This document shows positions 1 to 12,400 of a stretch of DNA of 64,000 bases, one piece after another. Source of the DNA: Sebastes aleutianus (lineage: Eukaryota; Chordata; Actinopteri; Perciformes; Sebastidae); NCBI GenBank assembly GCA_916700875.1, contig CAKAKS010000004.1:16169444-16233443 (forward strand). The letters run 5' to 3'. A program made the translations under genes and the position numbers. The number at the start of each line of letters is the position of its first letter. The stretch's first letter is position 1. The notes under the pieces were generated by a model that had not been told where the DNA came from, did no database searches, and saw nothing but the letters and a program-made list of their open reading frames with translations.

Positions 1-340
1 ACCCGGCTGTGCCATTTAAAACCAGCCTGTTTTCCATCTGAATTATTTAAGCTGCACCTTCACAAGGACCGTTCTCACATTCACCTCCATGCCCCCCAGG
101 TACTGTACACTTTACCTGCCTGGCTGATCAACTAACTGCTGCTGGAGTGCAAGTTCATGGTCTGTCACACAGGCACTACCAATACCAAATATAATAGAAT
201 ATTAATATTGTGCATACATGGGATTATTACTGACGGCCCAAATAAAGGGGTTTAGATTTGGGGTTCTCCGCCTTCTTTTTTTGTTTTTGTTTTTAACGGC
301 AGACCGTTTTTATATTGATAATTTTGTTTCGGAATAGCCA

Positions 341-820
341 ACCGGGGCACCTGATTCAATTATTATCAGGCCATTAAATAGGCGTTATCAGTCGCTATAA
401 GCACCATAGATGTGGGTCAGTAGGGGCCTACTACACCTACTACGTTGTAAATGTGAAAGTAAAATTTAAAAGCAACATGTTCTAACACATTGTAAAACTG
501 AATGAAACATTATGTTTTGAACACTAGGCAAGAAAAGTACAACTTCTTTAGGTTTAGGCAGCAAAACTACAACTTTAACTACACGTTGTTGGTTTCACAA
601 GGGATGCGAACCCCAGTCTAACATACCGTCATACTGCAGTTGCTAGAGGTCACTGTCATGTTCTTTTTTTTTTTACCTTTTTTCAGTGACCTTCCATATG
701 AATAGATGATAAAACCTACTAGTGGGTGTAGTAGGCCCCTATTGACCCACATCTATGGTGCTTATAGCGACCAATAACGGCTATTTAATAGCCTGACAAC
801 AGTCTAATCAGCTCACCGGG
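341..820. mobile_element. MITE-like element with ~100-bp terminal inverted repeats
   Basis: The segment 341-442 and the reverse complement of 719-820 align nearly throughout, sharing for example GCTATAAGCACCATAGATG and GGGGCCTACTACACC. The 280-bp core contains a GGTTTAGGCA(G)CAAAAC motif also seen in the repeats at 12360 and 22446. No transposase frame is present, so it is nonautonomous. Confidence 0.8.
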
Positions 821-2651
821 AGGAAAAATGCAGCAAAGAGTGCACCGAGTTCAAGTTAGTTACTGCAAAAATACCCTTCAATAGCCTATAAAGTTAAATG
901 TTTATTAATCAGCTTCTTTTGCCAAATCTTCTGATTTACTCACGGCCTGGTAGAAAATGTTACGAAACCTGTGTGATCATCTGACCGCAAATGTTTATTA
1001 CCCGATCCGACTTTGTTTGTTGCAATGTTGTTATATTCCCAAACCTCTGGTGAGCACAATGTTCATAACTAATAGAAACGATGTCCAAAACTATGAAAAT
1101 AAGACCCAAGTTGCAATAAACCTGAATTAACCTTTAAACGTTCGCCCTGCTAAAATTGCTCCCCCAGAAGCATTTGGCTCCAGAGTGATGAATGTCCTGA
1201 CATAAACCTTTGAGACTTCATTCAGCGGCTAAACTTAAACCTACCGTCGTATTTCAGATGTGGCATGTTGTGTTTTGACTGGGTGCATACTTTATGTGCT
1301 TTTATAGCTACAGTAAAGGAGGCCACCTCAAAAGTCTTGAGCTAAGCCGGGGGATCATATTCCCCTCTCGGAGCTTGGCTTTAGTCCACGCTGCGGGTCA
1401 CGGGGTGATTATCTCTTCCTGTCAGGAATGCCGAGAATTTCCTGCGTTTTCTCCCTCTTCCGGCCTTGTTAGTGGTTGTGCCTGAACATGTGACAGAGAG
1501 CCTGGGCTCCGGCTGGCTCTGATTGACTAGAGAGAGGCTTTTTATCACTGTTACCTAACGTTCAGCAGGAGCAATGACACAGGCAGCGCCATAAAGGGAC
1601 GCTTTTTACAGCTCTCACTTCAAGGGAATATGCTGATCGAATGAAGTGTATTCAGTGGGTAAATAATTCTGCACCTGCTCTGAGGAGGCTGCAGCTTTGG
1701 CCTCATATCTCTCTCGCTCTCTCAAGGGAGCTTTTGTTAGATACAGTAAAACCCTTTACTTAGATTTTAGTGAGGTGGATCCCTTATTAGCAGAACTGCA
1801 CACTGTCAGCTAGTTCCTGGGTGCTTTAGTGTTTCATTTGACCGATTTAGCTTGTTGTTGTGTTTTTAATGGCAAATGTTGCACTTTAACCTTTCGCCGT
1901 TATTCTCAGAGCGTTACCGTGCAAGGCGAGCCGACTCCGGTCACATTCCTGAGCAAGGACAAGTTTGTGTCAGTCTGTGAAGTATGCTGTTTGTTGATCG
2001 CTGCGCACGTGGCCTTTTGCCTAAACATGTGAACATGTGCTGCATGTGTGTGTGTGTTTGCTCGGTCTCCGGCGGCAGCAGTCAACTCTCAGCTATGTTG
2101 TTTGTGTCAAAAGGGAGAAAGGAAAGCTCTGTTTGTGTAGGGTGGTGGTGCAGGAGGGGGGTGGAGTAAGAATCAGACCCAAGTATAGGCTGTCTCGCCA
2201 CAGTAACTCTCCCCACCCATTCTACGCCCTTTTCTCCCCTTTCCAAGCTCCCTCTGCTTTCTCTCTTTCCCGCCCTCGCACTCCCACCTGCTTTTTTCGG
2301 GGCGGTTTCGGGGGGCAGCGGACCAGGGCGGGAAAATGTAGACAGCCTCAAAATGGAGGAGCGGAGAATGACATCAAGGAGGCCAACTTTAAGGAGAGTT
2401 TCCAAACTGGAAACGTACTACGTTAAATGGTCTGCTCACTCAAATTACAACCCTTTATTTCACTACTAGATAGAGTTTTTCGAGTGTCTGAGATTTCTGT
2501 TTCCACCCCCGATGCTGTGGAATGGAGTTTTGTTTGTGGAGCTCACAAATTAAAATTGTAAATGTAACTTTGGGTACCGCTTTCTTATAATGCTCTTATT
2601 AATGGCTCATAATTGATCAATAAAGCCTTATTATATTATTTATTAACCATT

Positions 2652-3144
2652 AAAGAGGACCTATTATGCTTTTGTGCTTTTTCCCTTTTCCTTTCGTGTG
2701 TTATATACTGTAGTTGTTTTGTGCATGTTAAAGTTCTGCAAAATTAAAAAAAGACCGAAGTTACGCCAAAGGGAGTTGCACTCTCCCCAACAGAAACACT
2801 GCTCCTTAACAGCCTGAAACGTCTTGCTTGAAGTCCCGCCTTTCCTTCTGTAACGTGGTGATGTCACCAAGTAATACATTTGCATAATACCTGCCTAGCA
2901 TCTAGTTTGGCACGCCCTCAAACAAAGCTAGTTAGAGCGGAGCTGGAGCGGAGTCTGAAGAGTTTGGTTCCGTGGACCAATCACAAGAGTGGGCCAGCTG
3001 ACCAATCAGAGCAGACTGGGCGTTTTGAGACAGCCGGTATGAGAGAAAATAAAGCGTTTTTTGAACATTAAAGCATGTAAATATGTTCTAGTAGAAACCT
3101 AAAATACAAGTATGCAACTGAAAATGAGCATAATAGGTCCTCTT
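2652..3144. mobile_element. MITE with AAGAGGACCTATTATGC termini
   Basis: The ends read AAGAGGACCTATTATGC and GCATAATAGGTCCTCTT, a clear terminal inverted repeat. The element is flanked on both sides by TAACCATT, an 8-bp duplication fitting hAT-type insertion. It is about 490 bp with no transposase. Confidence 0.85.
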
Positions 3145-5194
3145 TAACCATTAAAAAAGCTATTATAGATACAGCGTACAAACCTTAACAAAAAGTTCCT
3201 TTTATTTATTAGAAAGTGGTTCCTATTATTCAATGCAGTGAGCACCACAAAAGATATTCCACTCACCTAGAATCAAACCTAACCTGCTTCGCCAGTTCAC
3301 ACAGTCGCCTATTTGAGTGAACCAACCCCTCAAATTTGATAGTTAATGTTCTTTAAAGGCCGTGCCACGATATAAAGTTTGGCATATGTATTTAATTTGA
3401 CCACATTAAGTACCTGTGACTTAACGAGACTTCCTCAACTGTGTGTGTGTGTGTTGGTGACCTCTCTCTTATGGGGTTAATGCGTTCAGTGTGTTGTTTT
3501 GCCTTTTCTCTAATCAGATGAATTCCCATCGTGTTCAACTGGTAATGCTTTCTCTTTATATAACAGTAAACATTCAAGTTTACTTTTAAATCCCCAAGAC
3601 ATGCAGAGAGAAATACTTCTAGTCAGTGCACTTTTATCAGTTTGCTGTACGAGCATCGAGTCTACGAGGGCAGAACATCTCCTTCAATCACCACGCAGGT
3701 TCTAGTAACACAGCGTGTTGCCTTCCTGTTCAGACCGTATAGCTGCTGTTTGTTTACCGAAGTGTTGCTTCTCGGGAACATCTATCGAGGGAAGAGGGAG
3801 AGCACACGGCGAGCTTTGGACTACAAAGGCGGGAGAGAACAAAGCAGACAAACTGCCCGCGGCCTGTCAGATCCAGTCGGAGCAACCCAAGGATAGATCC
3901 AAGCGTCAATCTGAAGGCTCTCAGAAGAACAGGAGCAGGCTGCAAACAGCCTCGGCATGCATGGCTAACTGGGCCGCCTGTGTCACACGGCTGTATGAAC
4001 ACGTTAACAAGACGGCGGCAAACAGGGAGGACGGCGTTGTGATGGCCGCTCCGAGGCACGAAAATGATGATTCCAGCTAAAGTCAGCCCGTGGACACTTC
4101 AAAGTCCTGAACAGATTTGGGATTTCCATGCCTAGAAATTACCTTTAAAGCAATTAAAACTGGCAGAATTTTCGACTTCAGGAACACCTCGGGATAATTG
4201 CGCTGTCAGATTTGAGCCTTTGTGCTGGAGCTGCCCAAAATTTCTATTTTTATCCTCACAGACAGAAAGTATAAAAATCATAATCCGCGATAGAACATTT
4301 ATAGAGGCCTGCAGACCAGCCGAGCCCGCTTGTTTCTCCTCTGTCAGTGTGAAAGTAGGCCATGGGCTTCAGAGACAGTGGAGGAGGAATGATGTAACCA
4401 GGGACCTATATTGTGTATGTTGTTTTCTCCCCGGAGCTTTGCCGCACTCTGCCACAGATCAACCCTTCTTCCCAAGCATTCGGTTATTGTCAAATATAGT
4501 CAAATAATAGAAACGCATCCAAGCTGTTTAAAATACAGAATCTACTGTATATGCACAGTGATTTTTTTTTTAGTCGTTACTGGACTTTCAAGGTCTCTTT
4601 AATGTGAACATTTTCTTTCTTTTACTGTCACATATATGATATTAATCCGTCTGTCTCACTTGCTCCTTCTTTCTTGATGTTAATTAACTGGACTACCTTC
4701 CCAGAGGGCTCTCTGACGATGCCTATTTTTGTCCCTGTGCTCGCTCGCCGTGTCGTAAAACATACATCTCAGACCCTTTTTTCTCACGATAATGATGATG
4801 CATGTAAAACGCAGTCTGTCTGCAACTGTGAGCATCATGTTTTCTTTCAGAAGATGCTTCTCATTGACGTAAACGCTTTTAAACATAATGATATCTACTC
4901 TCAACAGCTGACTGTGAAATGGCACTAAAACAGCACTTGATTCAAAAGTCAAGGGAGGCCATTTTATATCTCACATCGTGTTACTTGTAGCATAAACACT
5001 TAACTCCAGAGCACAAAGTTGAGCTATTTGTACTTGAATATTTCCATTTTTTACTCCACTAAATTTCAGAAACATTTTATTATTTTCCACACACAAAATT
5101 AAAAGAATACATTTCGGGACTTAAGGGGATTTGTATTAAACTACCTAACCATATCAAACTTTTTCTTCATTGATTACTTAACCTTGAGTACATT

Positions 5195-6350
5195 TTGCAA
5201 TAGATACCACTTTCATATCTGCCTGTTAAAGGTGCTATTGATAACATTGATAACATTCAGCCACTAGATGTTGTGATAAACAAAACATTAATTTGGACCC
5301 ATCAATATTTTTTAAATGATTAATTCAAAATCATAAAAAATGTTTTAGTCAAACCATACTTTTATAAAAGTTATGTAGATTATTATTATTTTTTTTAAAT
5401 ATTCGTCTACATAAAGATTTTATCCATAACACCTTTTAAATATGAAGCTACAGCCACGGGACAGTTAGCTTAGCTTAGCACAAAGACTGGAAACAGAGGG
5501 AAACAGCTAGCCTGGCTCCGTCCAACGGTAACAAAAATGAACACATTGTATGTTGTTTGTTTCGTACCAAGACAGAAATGTAAAACAAAATGTAATTTTA
5601 CGGTGTGTTATGTGCCGGACTACTGTGGACAGAGCCAGGCTAGCTGTTTCCCCGTTTCCAGTCTAAATTAAGCGAACTGTCTGCTAGCTGCAGAGGTGGG
5701 ACCAAGTCATTGTTTTGCAAATACAAAGTATGTCTCAAGTCTTTGCACTCAAGTCCCAAGTCAAGACTGACGAGTCCCAAGTCCCAAGTCCTAAACTTTG
5801 AGTTTTGAGTCCTAAACAAGTCATAATGCACTCTTCACCAAATGCCATTTTAACAACCGTGTAAAAGGCGCTCAGTAACGTAACGTTAGTTCTTCATGGT
5901 TTTCTCCTGCAACTTGATTGGATGCTGTTGGATTAGTTCAAACAAAGTGGATCAGGGGAATTAAGTGTAAGATAATCAAATGCAAGTCCCAATAGTATTC
6001 ACCAAAAATAAAGATTCGAGAGTTCAATAAAAAAAACACAATTTTTCGGTTATTTAGCAATAAACAAGAAAAAAGATAGAAAATTAAATAGACCCAACAT
6101 CTCTGACGTTGTTGGAGTTACATCCGATACCGGACAGTTGATCGTCTGTCAAGTTGAGTCTAAAGTCATCAAATTTGTGACTTGAGTCGGACTCGAGTCC
6201 AAATCATGTGACTCGAGTCCACACCTCTGGCTAGTTTTAGCTTTGCATTGAATGGACAGATATGAGAGTGGTATCGATCTTTTCATCTTAGTTTCCACAA
6301 GAGAGCAAAAAAAGCTTATTTCCTAAAATGTCAAAGTATTCATAATTCTT
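5195..6350. mobile_element. Foldback element interrupted by two other MITEs
   Basis: The outer arms are inverted copies: GATACCACTTTCATATCTG (5206) against CAGATATGAGAGTGGTATC (6256), and AAACAGCTAGCCTGGCTC (5504) against its complement at 5632. The left arm is broken by a 214-bp element (5226-5439) with TTAAAGGTG ends, the right arm by a CAGAGGTG-ended element (5691-6229). Confidence 0.7.
5691..6229. mobile_element. CAGAGGTG-ended MITE
   Basis: The element starts CAGAGGTGGGACCAAGTC and ends GACTCGAGTCCACACCTCTG, with internal repeated CAAGTCCCAAGTC units. The flanks are GCTAGCTG and GCTAGTTT, a possible decayed 8-bp target duplication. The sequence resembles a repeat common in teleost genomes. 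Confidence 0.75.
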
Positions 6351-6467
6351 AATGCGTGACTTTTAGTGTTTTTATATTGTGGTATTAAGTACAACATCTG
6401 AATACTTCCTCCACCACTGGTTGGCGTATACAAATAACCCCGCTCTGTCTTTCCTTATCTCTTCCAG

Positions 6468-9400
6468 TCTCCCAGTCCAACAGCAGCCTAAAGAAGCATC
6501 GCAGTCGGAGCATTTTCAGCCCCTTCTTCTGCTGCTTCCGCAACTACAATGACTACCACGTGGAGCCACCACCCGCCAACAACAAGGCACTCGCTCTGCC
6601 CCCGCCGCCAGAGGAGAACGGCAGTCCTCCCAAGGTGAAGCTCATTTTTTCTCTCACGTCCTTCTTGGCCGGACTCCAAATTACATACCATTTGCATCCG
6701 CATGACTTAAAAAACCTTTGTGGGAATCGGTTGATATTTTGCAACAGGAATCCTAGTTTGACTGGAGCGATCCAGTAACATTTGTTTGGCTTTGTTACGG
6801 GGAGCTTGTTAGGGGTTTGCCTTTTCCTGCAGAGAGCCGAGGCTGAGGCGCTGTGCAGCCTCGCTGAGCTGCTCCCTCCACAAATTTTTCCAGCTGCTTC
6901 AAACCCGTTGAACCCAGAGGTTGTTTACCATCCGCTGCTCGAAAATACGGGCTCGCTTCCCATCTCGCATTCTTCGATATCTGCCTACGCACACAACCGC
7001 GCGCACAAAATAACACTGCTGAGAAGCTCAAAAGACACACACACTCACACACAGTCGCTCGCCCATACCCCATGACAACACGTGTACTGCTTTAATCCCC
7101 ATAAAGTGGGCCTTGTGCGTGTCCGGTGTGATGGATTGCCTGGCACCCACGCCTCCCCCTCTCCTCACACACACTCTGACCAGTGTAGTGAGGATGTGTG
7201 AAGCCGGCCGCGGGGAAAAGGCGCCAAAACCCTCCGAGCTCCTCCGCAAACACGGCGTTCTGCTGCCAAGGCAGGTACACCGGGGCTATAAATGGAGCAT
7301 CACATTTCCACTCCTGTTTACCTGTAAATGTGTCTCGTCCAGGGGAGGAATGTGTGGCACTTTTACAGACACTATACATGTGGTCAGCGCTGACCCGCTC
7401 CGGACCCCCTCCTCAACAAACCCATTATATTAGAGTGAACCTCACGAACCTCGCCATAAAAAGCCTTGTTATAGCGCGGGGCTGATTTTGGAGTCCCTCC
7501 CAGCAGTTGCTGGATTTCTGGCCAGCCGTGTTTGTTACTATGGCAGCTCTGTTTGTTTTTCAGCAACTTGTTCTCACTCTCTATCACAGTATACGTCCCC
7601 TTTTTCTCCCTCTTTTTCTTCCTGCGCATTTCTTGATTATAGATGTTATCGATTTTCAAAGATTTTCTGTTTTTTACCACCCTGTCTCTCTCAATCTCTT
7701 TCTCTTTTCCTCTCTGTTTATTTTCTCCAGTGTGACCAGGTCCAGGTCATCCCCATCCCCAGTGTATGTATTATTATCTTTCATTTCTCTTCATCTCGCT
7801 CCATCACATTCACAGTCACCTCCTCCCTCTGCTCCGCTGCATGTGGATGTTGGCACAAAGGTGATTTTTCTCTCGCACCGTCGTCCCATCCCGATAATCG
7901 TTCGGCTTTGCTTCGTGCCGCTTACCCTCCGTCGGTGGAATCCAAATCCATTTATTATCATATGATTTATTTCTGGCTTTGTCCTTTTGTCCGTCTCTCC
8001 CGCGTTCCTCCGATCACTGGAACAGAACATGAGATTGATTTCCTTATTAGATCAGATTCATTGAATCTTACGCTAGACCTTTACAGCCGCAGTTTGGATC
8101 AACAAATGGATGAAAGCACTTGATTGAATTAGGTATTTGTCTGTATTGAGCACAATTACATTGCGATTATGCACTCAGTGGTCAATGAACTACTGTGTGT
8201 CCATTAGAAGGGGGGCTCGGCATCAATGATTTGTACTCCGTCAGACGTTCGCTTGCTTTGTTTGTGCTGAAGCGGCAATTCATTTAGCTATTTTGGAATC
8301 TATACGCGGTGCCTGTGGTTTACTGTAATTTAGGATATTCACACTCACAGCGTCTCACGTCGCAGCCAAGTTTTAAACTACACCGCCCAGCAGACACCTC
8401 CCTTCAATGGCAGGAAGTGCATGTGGCGACGAGGTCTGCTCTTATTGTATTCCCGGCAGGGCTCGGGTGAGGAAGTGACTTAAATAACTCGAGCTGACCT
8501 GGACCGGTTACGTCTGCGTCTTTACTGTGACGCTCTGTTAAAAACAACATCAGGAATTAGACAAATAAGACATCTCTGCAACTTGTTGTTCATTTTCTTA
8601 GTGCAAAAATAATTTAATAATTAAGCTTCAAGGTTATGTCAGTCAATAAACTGTAATAATTGATAAAAATGATAAAAAAAAATCATAAAATGTTACTAAA
8701 TAAATACACAAAACATATCGATCCAAAATATTTCTTCAACACTCCATAAGTTATTTGAACGATGCATATTTTATAGTTTTTGAGATGCTCATTTTTGTGA
8801 GTAGATCAAGTTCAAAGGCGTTTTGATAGTTTCGTTACGTTACGCATGAAATGCAACGTAATGACATCATCATGAGCGTACACCGTGATGTCACAAAAGA
8901 CCGAATCTTTAGCTTTCTGCTGCAAAAAGAATGAATGCTGCAGCTATTATGGTTTTTATTTTACATCGATTTGATTCATTTGAAAGGGGACGTACTGGAA
9001 TTTACACTTTTATCTCCGACAGCATCTGTTTGTCTGCTTCACGGTGATCCAGTAAAATGACCTTCTATCAGTAAGCGTGGTGCGCTGTGATTGAGCGTTA
9101 TCAGATTGGGATAGCGCCCCCTGGGGGCTATGGCTTCAGGTGAAGCGTTTCTTTATCGCGTTGCAGCTCCCTGGTGAGAATGTCAAGGTCCCGGTCAATC
9201 GTTCTTTAGTTTGCTCAACCTGCATGTAATCACATTCATCACGGCCTGACGGGGTGTCATTCAGTGTCCTTGCTCACGGGGAATTCTTCCCATGATACAT
9301 CAGCATGCAGTCCCGTGATAAGACGTGACAAATACAGTCAGCACCAAAACACAGGTACATGCAGACAGTGGCTGGCATACTGAGCAGCAGCGCAAGTGTG

Positions 9401-12400
9401 TGTGCGTAAGATTGACAGAGTCCTTGCTCCTCACCTCTATATGGATTTATGTGTGTGTGCATGAATGCATGGATGTACGTGTGTGTGTGAGTGTGTATGA
9501 GTGTGTGCCCCCTATGGCAGCACCATCTGCCCCGTGCCTGTCTGTAACCCCAGGCCTGCTTGGCAGAGGACACAAGTGTTTCTCCTTTTTTCCCCCTCCC
9601 TGACCCTGAAGGCAGCACAGTCACAGAGCTCAGTCAACATGAGGTAACACAGAGAATATCAGCAGGAATTCAACCACACACAGAGGGCACATTAGTCATA
9701 ATATTACCAGATGGACACGTAGTTTTGATGTGATTGTCATGGAAAAACATTCTTACCTTCCAGCTTCTCACATAGGACGATCTGCTGTTTGTCATTTTAA
9801 ATGAAATATGTTTATGGTTTGGGCTGTTGGTTGAATTGTGAAAGCAATTTGAAGGTGTCACCCCTGGGTCTGAGAATTTGTAATGAACCTTTTTCCCTAT
9901 TTTATGTCATTTTTATAGACTAAATGATTTAGCAGAACAATGTAAATACTCAATAAATAATGATGCAGCCCTATTTTATCGAAAATACCATAATGCTTTC
10001 ACCACAATACGTCACTATAGACAGTCATTGTTCATTTAACTCAGGTAGAGCGGTCATATGTTCATAAAGTTATATCTTTTAACTAGGGCTGTCAATTAAT
10101 TCAAATATTTAATCGCGATTAATTGCATAATTGTCCGTAGTTAATCATGATTAATCACAAATTAATCGCACATTTTTTATCTGTTCAAAATGTACCTATT
10201 ATATTATCATAAAGTGGGCATGTCTGTAAAGGGGAGACTCGTGGGTACCCATAGAACCCATTTTCATTCACATATCTTGAGGTCAGAGGTCAAGGGACCC
10301 CTTTGAAAACACCCATGCTAGTTTTTCCTCGCCAAAATTTAGCGTAAGTTTGGAGCGTTATTTAACCTCCTTCGTGTTGGGCTAGTATGACATGGTTGGT
10401 ACCATCCTTAGGTTTTCTAGTTTCATATGATGCCACTATCATATTCATTCTAGCTTTAAAACTGAGCCCGCTACAACCGAAAATTCGCAAGTTGCGTTAC
10501 GTTAGTACCGTTAAAACCAATTTGTGTTATCGCATTATTATAGTACTTCATTGGAATCATATTGTAACAATATGATCATATCATGTTCATTCTGTGAATT
10601 ACTGTATTCCAAGCTGTGAATAATAGCCATTGTAATTATTTGTTTATTTTTATTTGCACACACACAAGACTGCATAAAATCCAGATAACGAAAAAAAATA
10701 TAAAAAATGTGTTAGGAGAGGTCAAGAAGCCAAGGACCTCTCCTCAACCCTCAAGGAGAAAAACAAACTAACATTATTAGATATCAAGTTTAGGTTTACA
10801 TGTTTGAGACATTTTTGTCTGATATAATGCACAACAATGGAAAGCAGTTCATTGCATTGAACATTAATTTTAATATCAATATCCTATCAATATCGGGACT
10901 GATTTCAGGCCCAGTCCTAGTTTAGCTTTTAGCTAATTTTAGCTTCTAGTATTGACTTATTAGTCAATAGTTTTCATTATCAATTAATCTGGTCACTAAA
11001 ACCTATCCTTTCTCAGCACATCCTCATAACTGAGAAGCTGGAATTCAGTAAACTTTTAGCCCTTTTGATAAAAAAAAAAAAATGACTTACTGATAAAAAG
11101 ATTATCAAATTGTTGCAGATTAATTTTCTTTCAAACGACAACTTGATTAATCAGTCAGCTATAAAGACTAGAGAAGAGTACCATTACAAAGACAAACATC
11201 CTGGATAAGTGACACCTCCCTGCTGGTCTTTATGCTGTTAAGTGTTTCTCTAGTGTCAATGAAAGCAGCCAAGTGATCATCTCCAACAGTCCAACTGAGC
11301 CATCATCCCACCCTCAGTACGAGTACGAATGTGTGTGAGAGAGTGTGTTCTGCAGCCCGTTCCCTCTAATGAACCTCTGTACATACATGATATTGTAAAA
11401 GGTGTGTATTGTCTCTGCAGCCTCCAGCCAAGTTCCTCCTGCAGGAGGTCAGTATCGCTGACTACGGCAAGAACTGTGTGGTGATCGACCTGGACGAGAC
11501 CCTCGTACACAGCTCCTTCAAGGTATTTTACCACACAAACTCTCAAGTACACATTTCAGTGTCATCGTTTCAGTTGTGTCGTGCTGTTATGTCACAGCCT
11601 GAGAGGGATAATAGGATTATACAGAAATAAATCCCGAAGATGCCATTCTTTGCTGTGAATATGGGATCGATGGCATGATGACAATTAGCATGAGGTGCCA
11701 CTGAGCCAGTGTACATAATCACAGGAGAGTGTGCCTGTTTATGGCTTTTATACACCAGTTTGAACAAGAGAAGGCAAAAAGGAGGTCTAACTGTTACTAT
11801 AACAAGGTGTTGGCATGGCAACCAATACATCCTCGGTAGCTGTGTGCATCATGCAATTCATCAGCATGTCCTGTATCTCTCCAGCATGTCGGCTTTTTAT
11901 GAGCTAACAGCCTTAATCTCCTTCCCTTCCCAAGGAGTCATCCACCTATAATAAAACACTTTGATTATTTTTGTTTGTGAGACCCTTGCAATTCATTTGG
12001 ACGAAACGTTTTCAATAATTTGATTAATTATTTGACTCTAAATGGGACCATAATTTACTAAATGAACATCATGCTGTATTGAAGAAGACTTGAAACTAGC
12101 GATTGAGACCATAAACTCATGTTTACAATGTTTACAGAGGTAATAAATTAAGTGAGAAGAAGGGTCATTTTCTCATAGACTTCTATACAATCAGACTTCT
12201 TTTTGCAACCAGAGGAGTCGCCCCCTGCTGGATATTAAAAGAATGCAGGTTTAAGGCAACTTCTGCATTGGCTTCACTTCTCAGACCCAAAGGTTGCTAC
12301 CTGGTCAGCACACTAACATGCTCACAATGACAATGCAAACATGCTGATATAATGATATAAACTACAGTAACGTCCTCAGTTAGGTTGAGGTAACAAAACA

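Larger units (their letters stand above)
1..6467 (+). other. ctdspl: ctdspl first intron (partial)
   Basis: No coding exon is visible here. The stretch holds three repeat blocks (341-820, 2652-3144, about 5195-6350). Between them, 823-2651 and 3145-5190 look mostly single-copy, with GC-richer patches at 1340-1640 and 3760-4080 that may be regulatory but show no recognisable motif. The initiator exon of ctdspl was sought and not found. Confidence 0.6.

Noticed and set aside
3642..3896. Possible ctdspl first exon (frame with SITTQV, similar to the family IITQV start)
   Set aside because: There is no ATG immediately before the motif and no donor in suitable phase; the resemblance is short and probably chance.
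7488..8123. 211-codon open frame in ctdspl intron 2
   Set aside because: It merely reads through a pyrimidine-rich intron; only the 33-bp microexon inside it is coding.
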